5,057 nt of DNA from an uncultured Phycisphaerales bacterium (GTDB lineage: Bacteria; Planctomycetota; Phycisphaerae; Phycisphaerales; UBA1924), in contig CALFMQ010000458.1 in assembly GCA_937879825.1 (NCBI GenBank), positions 1 through 5,057 of the forward strand, read 5' to 3'. Positions 1-5,057 of this stretch are shown here, one piece after another. Position 1 is the first letter of the stretch, and the number at the start of each line of letters is the position of its first letter. The translations under genes and the position numbers were made by a program. The notes beneath the pieces were generated by a model that saw only the letters and a list, made by a program, of their open reading frames with translations, was not told the origin of the DNA and did no database searches.

Positions 1-395
1 GCCGAGTCAACAACGCGAACTCCGTTCACCGCCCGGTGATAGGCGAGCCGCCCGAACATCCCCGGACGCACCGGCAGGTAGTTGAGCAGCCACGCCGCGT
101 TGATCAGCGCCCACATCTCGAAGAACCCCACCCGCCCGTACCGGCCCATCAAGATCCACAGTAGGACGCTCGCAAACAGCGAAGTCGCGAGGATCGATAC
201 CATCAACCCCGCGACGAACCACGGGCTCGCCTCTCTCAGGTGCTCGAACGCGCCCGGAATCGACCCCCCGGCGCGATTGACCGCAACCAATGCCGCCGCC
301 AGCAACGCCACGCCGAACGCGAACCCGATGACCCGCGACCACCGCACGCCCTTCCGCTTCGCGACGGTCTCCGGTCCCGCCCCCGGCTCGCTCAC
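1..395 (-). CDS. Flippase-like membrane protein, LPG-synthase TM / YbhN type (5' part only)
   Basis: Only the N-terminal 131 residues are present; the gene runs off the left edge. It starts at a GTG (395-393) that shares four bases, GTGA, with the stop of the upstream TPR gene, so translational coupling is likely. The protein has a short polar, basic N-terminus (residues 1-20, with KRK near 13-15). A membrane helix follows at about 22-40, a second at about 58-83, and a third hydrophobic stretch at about 92-107 leads into LNYLPVRPGMFGR (104-116). That Asn-x-Leu-Pro-x-Arg-x-Gly pattern after a helix is typical of the lysylphosphatidylglycerol synthase TM-region/flippase-like family (UPF0104, YbhN, AglD), whose members are usually about 300-350 residues with 6-8 helices. 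Members are linked to lipid or glycan-lipid handling in the inner membrane, but many have no assigned substrate. No catalytic aminoacyl-transfer domain is visible in the part present. The reading frame is certain; the family call rests on one motif and topology. Confidence 0.
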   Translation of the reverse strand, partial: MSEPGAGPETVAKRKGVRWSRVIGFAFGVALLAAALVAVNRAGGSIPGAFEHLREASPWFVAGLMVSILATSLFASVLLWILMGRYGRVGFFEMWALINAAWLLNYLPVRPGMFGRLAYHRAVNGVRVVDS

Positions 396-2890
396 GGCGC
401 AGCGCCCGAGTCGATCGGCGACGCATCCACCGTCTCTTCGCTGGCGCGCAGCGCCGTCTGCACCACCGACGCCAACTCGCTCAGGTCCGCATCGGGGTGG
501 GCCAGCGCGCGACCGATCACAGGGTCGTCCGATCGGTCCGCGAAAGTCGTCAAGTACGCAGTCATCGAGTACACGCCGTCGACCGCCTGCGCCGGCACAC
601 GCACCAGATCCACAAGCATCCGTTCCTTGTGCGTGTAGAACGCGGCATCGCCCAGCCGGGTAATCGCAAAGACGCGCTCCCACTCGTCCATCGTCGCGAT
701 CCGCTCGCCGATCGCGCGGGCCAGATCCTCTTGCGCACGAGCCGTCACCGCGGCATCGCCGCTCGTGTCCTTCCACGCGGGCACGAGCCGCGTCGCCGCG
801 AGCGAGATCATCTCGATCAGTGCGGTGCCGCGCGCCGACCCGATCGCCGCAACGAGGTCCTCCGTCGTGATCTGCCCGTCAAGATTGGCTCGCCGAATCT
901 GGTCGCTCTGCACGCTCAGACACAGGGGGCCCGCCTCGTATGCGCCGTTCTCCAGCACCACGAATCCCTGGATCAAACGCCACCGCAGCATCACGTCGAG
1001 CCCCACCGCCAGATCGCAGAGCGTCCCGATCCAACCGTAGTTCGTCCAGATCGTCGTCTGGAAACTCTCGCCCGGCATCAGGCGAAGCCGCTGATTCAAC
1101 CGCAAAATCTCGGGCCGCGTCACGGACAACTTCTCCTCGCCGCCGACCATCAACTTCGGCGAGAGCAGAATCGAAGAGTCGATCGGCGCCGCCGGCCCGA
1201 CCGCCAGCGGCATCCGCGACAGATTCCGAACCGTCACGCGCAGCACCGGCCGGTCCAGCGGCCCCAGCGCCGAACGCACATGCTCCGCCTGAATCGACAT
1301 GAACGACCACGGATCGGAAACCATCGACTCGAGCCACGGCGCAAAGCTCCGCGCCTTCGACTCCAGTTGCGATCCCGCCTCCGTCGAACCGAGCGGCCTC
1401 CCGCGAATCTGCGCAATGCGCGTCCGCCCCAGCGCGCCGAAGGCGCTCTCCGGGAAGAACAGCGCCGTCCGCGCATATTCCTTCAGTGCCGTCTCAGGAT
1501 CACTCTCCTGCTCCGCGACCAAACCGAGCCCATACCTCGCCGCAGGATGACTCGCCGCGATCGAACCCAGATGCTCTCGCGCCGCCTCGAACTGACGACG
1601 ATGCAACTCAAGCCATCCGCGGCACAGCGTCAGGTACATCTCGCTCGGACGCGCCGCTCCCTCCGCACTCTCGAGCAAGAGCAGATCACCCTCCGCCTCA
1701 TCAAGTTCCACGCCGATCAGCACACGCGACCACAACCGCTCGCGCTTGATCTCCGAAATCGTGTCCTCCACCTCTTCGGGCGTCGTCCCCGCGGGCCATA
1801 TCGACGAGTCCTGCGCCATGTCCAACGCACGCGTGTACCCGAGCATCACCGCACCGAACGCTCGGCGCGCACGCTCCGGGTCCGCCATCGAGTCGTCGAT
1901 CATCATCGCGAGCCGCTCGAGAAGCGGGTGCACGACCACCGGCTCCGCCGGGCCCGGGTCCAAGCCCTGCATCTCGATCTGACGCCGACGCATGATCTCC
2001 TGTGACATCGCGCTGTTGCGCATCCCGTCGATGATCTTCTTCGCGGCCTCAGGGCCCTCGGCGTTCCAGAGCACCGTCACGTACCGCTCCACCCCCGGGA
2101 CCGTCGGCTCGATCCCCCGCGAAACCTCGAGCATCCGCGCGATATCCAGGAATCGCTTGGCGCCGCGGAACGCGCCGTTACGAATCATCTCATCCGAGAG
2201 GTTCCGGTACGCGTTCCCGTCCAGCGGATCGGCCAACACGACATCCGACAGCAGGTCGAAGCGCTCGCTCGCATCCCGCGTCCGATCGAGGTAGTACGAC
2301 GCCTGCAGCGCCACCGCGTCCTTGTTCGTCACGTCGAGCGTCGTCGCTCTGAGCAGACGCTCGGCAAACCCGCGATCATCGCCCGTCTCTCGCGCCAGCA
2401 GCGCGGCGTCCAGCGCCAGGCGGCTGCGAATCGAGGCATCGATCGACTCGCCCGCCGGGCCGAGCAACCGGTCGTACGCACCGAGCCGCTTGTCCACGTC
2501 CTGCAGCCGCCCGATCCCGGCATTGATCACGCGCAGCGCCGCGACCGTGTCCGTCGGATCGTCGCGCATGAGATCGCGCGTCAGACGAAGCGCGCGCTCA
2601 GACTCGCCCGCAGCATCCCATGCCGAGATCTGGTGGCGAAGAAACTGCGAGTCATCCGGCGCCAGCCGGTGCGCAATACTCATCGTGAGCGCCGCCCGCC
2701 GGTAGTCGCCCGAAGACGCCACGTCCATCGACCGAAGCCAGACCGTCGCCCGCCGATGAAGCTGATCCGCTGTCCGACGCGCGATCGCAGAACTCGGCGC
2801 ACCCGCTCCGTCCTGCGCCACCGCGGCCCCGCTGCAAAGCGCCAAGGCCCCGACAACAATCGCCATGACCGTTCGTGCAGTCCGCTTCAT
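392..2890 (-). CDS. Exported 832-residue TPR protein with beta-rich segment, function unknown
   Basis: The start is the ATG at 2890, which overlaps the stop of the upstream gene as ATGA and opens a clear signal peptide: MKRTAR, a hydrophobic core to about residue 20, then AVA before Q26. The frame stays open upstream of this ATG, but the signal peptide and overlap fix the start. The mature protein should lie in the periplasm. Tandem 34-residue TPR-like units are visible at about 47-80 and 81-114 (ending APDD and DDPTD). Further units lie near 153-189, 190-224 and 225-258, and another clear pair at 415-448 and 449-482. Residues about 545-665 are rich in short beta-like segments (for example VLRVTVRNLSRMPLAVG), with RLRLMPGESF at 601-610; this may be an Ig-like or beta-sandwich domain. 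Residues 666-832 are mainly helical. I see no catalytic motif; the only cysteines outside the signal are C423, C625 and C657. TPRs usually bind proteins, so a scaffold or assembly role is plausible but inferred. Confidence 0.
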   Translation of the reverse strand: MKRTARTVMAIVVGALALCSGAAVAQDGAGAPSSAIARRTADQLHRRATVWLRSMDVASSGDYRRAALTMSIAHRLAPDDSQFLRHQISAWDAAGESERALRLTRDLMRDDPTDTVAALRVINAGIGRLQDVDKRLGAYDRLLGPAGESIDASIRSRLALDAALLARETGDDRGFAERLLRATTLDVTNKDAVALQASYYLDRTRDASERFDLLSDVVLADPLDGNAYRNLSDEMIRNGAFRGAKRFLDIARMLEVSRGIEPTVPGVERYVTVLWNAEGPEAAKKIIDGMRNSAMSQEIMRRRQIEMQGLDPGPAEPVVVHPLLERLAMMIDDSMADPERARRAFGAVMLGYTRALDMAQDSSIWPAGTTPEEVEDTISEIKRERLWSRVLIGVELDEAEGDLLLLESAEGAARPSEMYLTLCRGWLELHRRQFEAAREHLGSIAASHPAARYGLGLVAEQESDPETALKEYARTALFFPESAFGALGRTRIAQIRGRPLGSTEAGSQLESKARSFAPWLESMVSDPWSFMSIQAEHVRSALGPLDRPVLRVTVRNLSRMPLAVGPAAPIDSSILLSPKLMVGGEEKLSVTRPEILRLNQRLRLMPGESFQTTIWTNYGWIGTLCDLAVGLDVMLRWRLIQGFVVLENGAYEAGPLCLSVQSDQIRRANLDGQITTEDLVAAIGSARGTALIEMISLAATRLVPAWKDTSGDAAVTARAQEDLARAIGERIATMDEWERVFAITRLGDAAFYTHKERMLVDLVRVPAQAVDGVYSMTAYLTTFADRSDDPVIGRALAHPDADLSELASVVQTALRASEETVDASPIDSGAAP

Positions 2891-3312
2891 CCGTGCGCCC
2901 CGAGTAGATACATCTTCGCGCTCCATCCCAGCCCCGCCAACACGCCGACCATCAAAACACCTTCCAAAAGATCGATCCACCCCCGTCGCTCCATCGGGCA
3001 CACCCGGTCCGCCACCACGATCATGAACCACACAAAGCCCGCCATCACGCCCGTTACGCCCAGCACCCCCTCGAACCATTCCGACGACCCCGCCGCACGA
3101 TCTGTTCGCGCCATCAGCCCGAATCCCCCGACGACAAGCACCACGCCGAGGCAACTGCCCAGCACCACTCTCGCCCACAACGCCGAATGACGCCTCGAAA
3201 CCAACGCCCATCGACCTCCTCCGCCACTCCGGGCGACACCCGTGAGCATAATCGTGCGGGTGTTGTTCGGCCAATCCTCGCATCGCATTCCTTTGACGCT
3301 CATTCGAGACAT
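2887..3312 (-). CDS. Small membrane protein with three predicted helices, unknown function
   Basis: This 141-residue protein is the first gene of the leftward operon; its TGA overlaps the ATG of the TPR gene by four bases. I chose the ATG at 3312 because GAAGGA (3327-3322) lies 9 nt before it. In-frame ATGs at 3303, 3288 and 3249 have no well-spaced ribosome binding site; the one at 3288 is directly abutted by AAAGGA, which is too close. Residues 1-45 are polar with a Gly run (30-33) and basic residues. Hydrophobic helices follow at about 47-67, 80-101 and 115-136, separated by short loops containing ARTDR (68-72) and MERRG (107-111). By the positive-inside rule the ERR loop probably faces the cytoplasm, though the overall topology is uncertain. 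No family was recognised. The helices and their placement before an exported protein and a polytopic membrane protein suggest an envelope-associated unit. Confidence 0.
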   Translation of the reverse strand: MSRMSVKGMRCEDWPNNTRTIMLTGVARSGGGGRWALVSRRHSALWARVVLGSCLGVVLVVGGFGLMARTDRAAGSSEWFEGVLGVTGVMAGFVWFMIVVADRVCPMERRGWIDLLEGVLMVGVLAGLGWSAKMYLLGAHG

Positions 3313-3413
3313 CGAGTAGTTTCCTTCGACCGAACCGGCCGCCGCCGCGTACATCCTGTCCGTTGCGGCGTCGCCAACGCCAACTCCAGCCCAACGACCA
3401 CCGAGCCAACAAC
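3313..3413. promoter_or_regulatory. Divergent intergenic region, presumed promoters for both units
   Basis: This gap separates the start codons of two divergent genes, so it should hold both promoters. No convincing -35/-10 pair was found by eye on either strand. On the minus strand there is a weak TTGGCG followed about 16 nt later by GATGTA, which I would not call a promoter on its own. A short tandem CGCCAAC motif occurs at 3372-3384. On the plus strand the sequence before the ATG at 3414 (GAGCCAACAAC) has no Shine-Dalgarno match. The assignment is by gene arrangement. Confidence 0.
3322..3327 (-). promoter_or_regulatory. Shine-Dalgarno site for the small membrane protein
   Basis: Read on the minus strand the bases are GAAGGA, ending 9 nt before the ATG at 3312. 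This is the only good purine-rich match to the 16S tail near any candidate start of this gene, and it decides the start. The two downstream genes of the operon have only weak G-rich sequence before their starts and probably rely on coupling through overlapping stop codons. Confidence 0.
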
Positions 3414-4502
3414 ATGATCTCACGCCGACTCGCACTCCTCGCCGCCCTGCTCCCTCTCGGGCTTGCCCCCGCCGCCCCCGCGCAGAGCACCCAACTCCCC
3501 TGCGCGATCGCGTCGCAACAGTCCATCGGTTCGAACGAGAAAAACCTCATCGCGCAGTACACCACCGAAGGGCTGAAACTCCTCAACGCCGACGACCCGA
3601 CCGAGGTCCAGCGGGGCCGCGAGCGGCTCCTCACACCGCTCCGCTGCCCCGATGTCAGCGCATCCTTCCGGGTCGAGTACGGGCGAGCGCTCGAGAACGC
3701 GCTCAAGGCCACCATCAACTCGGGCGACGCCTTCCGCGCCGCTAACGCCCTGCTTGTCGCGGGCATGATCGCTTCAAACTCCTCCATCCAGGCCATCGAC
3801 GCCGCCATGCAATCCCCCGTCGAGTCCGTCCGCGCCGCGGCCGCCGTCGCGCTCCAGCAGACGCTCCGCGAGCAGGTCACCGGCCGCGCACGCCTCACTT
3901 CCACAGTCGCCGAAAGCGCGATCACCAGCGCCGGGCGCCGCCTCGCCGCAGAAACCAGCCCGACCGTTGTCGAGTCCATGATCGTCGCGCTCCGCGCCGC
4001 TTCCGCCAATGACTCGCCGCTGGTCACACAAGCGCTCAAAGCGATCGGAGAGGGCGCAGCGGGCGCCTTCGCCAAGGCCCGCTCCGACGACGAAGCGAAC
4101 ACCCTCGCCTGGGCCCGAGCCGCCGAACGCGCCACCGAAACGCTCTGGCGCGCCACATACGACTCGCAGGTCCGTCAGGTCGATCAGGCGCAGTCCGTCG
4201 CCGCCGCCACCGCCTGCGCGCACATCATCGCCTACGCACGCGACCGCGCAGCCGACCAAGACCGCCCGATGAGCGACGAAGAGCACCAACTCCTCGCCAA
4301 GTCCATCAACTCCGCCGAGGCAGCGCTCATACTCATCCACTCCGGAGTCGCCGGCGGCGCGCCCGTCACCAAGACACTCGCCGACGCGTTCGAGAGCGGC
4401 CCGGACGCCTTCGCACGCGAAGCCGACAAATGGATCGGCGCATCAGGACGCCTCACCAAGGCCCCGTACCGCCTCGACGCCGACGACCTCGCCGCCGAAT
4501 AA
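3414..4502 (+). CDS. Exported 362-residue helical-repeat (HEAT-like) protein, unknown function
   Basis: The ATG at 3414 starts a textbook signal peptide: MISRR, a hydrophobic core LALLAALLPLGLAPA, then APA before Q24. The open frame extends further upstream to 3363, but those extra residues are polar and would bury the signal, so they are rejected. The mature protein is rich in Ala, Glu and Arg and is probably all-helical. Residues about 105-200 look like degenerate HEAT/ARM repeats, with a typical pattern SPVESVRAAAAVALQQ at 134-149 and a related segment around 181-197. After about residue 220 the helices continue (AWARAAERATETLWRA at 232-247) without an identifiable repeat. Cysteines C30 and C78 could form a disulfide in the periplasm. 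No catalytic motif is seen. There is no Shine-Dalgarno sequence before the start, so initiation is leaderless or SD-independent. The peptide-binding gene follows 30 bp downstream and is likely co-transcribed. A helper role in envelope or transport assembly is only a guess. Confidence 0.
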   Translation: MISRRLALLAALLPLGLAPAAPAQSTQLPCAIASQQSIGSNEKNLIAQYTTEGLKLLNADDPTEVQRGRERLLTPLRCPDVSASFRVEYGRALENALKATINSGDAFRAANALLVAGMIASNSSIQAIDAAMQSPVESVRAAAAVALQQTLREQVTGRARLTSTVAESAITSAGRRLAAETSPTVVESMIVALRAASANDSPLVTQALKAIGEGAAGAFAKARSDDEANTLAWARAAERATETLWRATYDSQVRQVDQAQSVAAATACAHIIAYARDRAADQDRPMSDEEHQLLAKSINSAEAALILIHSGVAGGAPVTKTLADAFESGPDAFAREADKWIGASGRLTKAPYRLDADDLAAE

Positions 4503-4532
4503 CGCACACCGCAATCACCCGGCGGGGCCGCC

Positions 4533-5057
4533 GTGAAACGACTTGTCGCGATCATCCTGATTCTCTTCGCCGCCGTCTGGGGCGTGGTCGCGATGGACCA
4601 CCCCACAGGCCGCGCCGATCTCACCATCATCATCCCCGTCGATGTCTTCACGCTCGACCCCCAGAAGATCTCGTACAACCAGGACATCCGCATGGGCAAT
4701 GCGCTCTACGAGGGCATCGTCCGTTGGGACAACGACACCTTCGAGGTCGAGCCGGCCATCGCGCAGTCATGGGAGATCTCGCCCGACGGGCGCACCTACA
4801 CATTCCATCTCACCGATCGCGCCAAGTGGTCCAACGGCGATCCCGTCACCGCGCACGACTTCGTCTACGCCTGGAGCCGCGCCCTCTTCCCAGAAACCGC
4901 CGGCGACTACACCGAGACCGTCTACTTCCCCATCGCCGGCGCACCCGAGTTCTTCCAATGGCGCACCGAGCAACTGGAGGCGTATGCGGCCCTCCCGAGC
5001 ACGGAGCGCACCGAAACTCGCGCCCTATCGCTCTATCAGGCGGCGCTCGAGCATTTC
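4533..5057 (+). CDS. Peptide ABC transporter substrate-binding protein, SBP_bac_5 family (5' part only)
   Basis: The N-terminal 175 residues are present and the gene continues off the right edge; complete family members are usually 500-650 residues. It starts at GTG (4533), with a G-rich GGCGGGG 5 nt upstream as a possible weak ribosome site. Residues 4-20 form a hydrophobic helix ending VVA before M21. This is either a cleavable signal peptide or an anchor; there is no lipobox cysteine. The family core follows: LDPQK (41-45), NALYEGIVRWD (57-67), then AIAQSWEISPDGRTYTFHL (75-93) and AKWSNGDPVTAHDFVYAW (97-114). This run matches the OppA/DppA-type solute-binding signature. Such proteins bind oligopeptides, or less often nickel or murein peptides, in the periplasm and deliver them to an OppBCDF-type ABC permease. 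Residues about 138-175 form a charged helical stretch (FFQWRTEQLEAYAALPS and on) that seems longer than the matching loop in classical OppA. The family is secure; the ligand cannot be told. Confidence 0.
   Translation, partial: MKRLVAIILILFAAVWGVVAMDHPTGRADLTIIIPVDVFTLDPQKISYNQDIRMGNALYEGIVRWDNDTFEVEPAIAQSWEISPDGRTYTFHLTDRAKWSNGDPVTAHDFVYAWSRALFPETAGDYTETVYFPIAGAPEFFQWRTEQLEAYAALPSTERTETRALSLYQAALEHF

Noticed and set aside
497..2005. Plus-strand open frame of about 500 codons opposite the TPR gene.
   Set aside because: Its product is dominated by Arg, His, Pro and Gln with no hydrophobic core or motif, typical of a shadow frame. The minus-strand frame has TPR repeats and a signal peptide.
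3361..3378. Imperfect inverted repeat GTTGCGGCG / CGCCAAC in the divergent gap, considered as an operator.
   Set aside because: The arms match poorly, with a mismatch inside and almost no spacer, and such pairs are common by chance at this GC content.
2891..4156. Minus-strand frame of the TPR gene stays open for over 400 more codons, running antisense through the rightward exported-protein gene.
   Set aside because: The extension lacks a start with a ribosome site, is Ser/Ala/Arg-rich low-complexity sequence, and sits opposite a gene with a clear signal peptide and proper codon bias. Long open antisense frames are expected in GC-rich DNA.
3774..4340. Minus-strand open frame of 188 codons rich in Gly, Asp and Val.
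   Set aside because: It is antisense to the exported HEAT-like gene; its composition mirrors the GC-rich codons of that gene and it shows no domain.
4503..4532. Possible terminator between the two rightward genes.
   Set aside because: The short GC palindrome has no following T-run and abuts the next start codon, so it does not look like an intrinsic terminator.
4232..4699. Minus-strand open frame of 155 codons spanning the junction of the two rightward genes.
   Set aside because: It overlaps the strongly supported peptide-binding gene start and has a Ser/Arg/Ala-biased composition without recognisable features.

Overview
The window is GC-rich DNA, with C or G strongly preferred at third codon positions in every accepted gene. 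It looks like ordinary bacterial chromosome. All five genes encode proteins with a signal peptide or membrane helices, so the locus is devoted to the cell envelope. The wording of the flippase-like protein (NYLPVRPG near residue 105) and the style of the large secreted repeat proteins suggest a planctomycete, perhaps of the Phycisphaerae. That is an impression from family resemblance, not proof. No tRNA, rRNA, CRISPR array, insertion sequence or phage gene was seen.

Layout: two transcription units diverge from a gap of about 100 bp at 3313-3413. Leftward, on the minus strand, are three tightly packed genes. First is a small protein with three predicted membrane helices (3312 to 2887). Next is an 832-residue exported TPR protein (2890 to 392). 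Last is the N-terminal 131 residues of a multi-helix membrane protein of the lysylphosphatidylglycerol-synthase/YbhN flippase-like type (395 running off the left edge). The two junctions are 4-base stop/start overlaps (ATGA and GTGA), which points to one operon with translational coupling.

Rightward, on the plus strand, are a 362-residue exported helical-repeat protein of unknown function (3414-4502) and, 30 bp later, the first 175 residues of an OppA/DppA-type peptide-binding protein of the SBP_bac_5 family (4533 to the right edge). The spacing suggests co-transcription.

Functionally, only the ends of the window can be named: a probable lipid or glycan-lipid related membrane protein on the left and an oligopeptide-uptake binding protein on the right. 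The three central proteins are unassigned. The most interesting item is the large TPR protein. It carries a beta-rich segment and a helical C-terminus after its repeats, and it is coupled to the flippase-like gene. I found no convincing evidence of an exotic new system such as defence, retroelement or mobile DNA.
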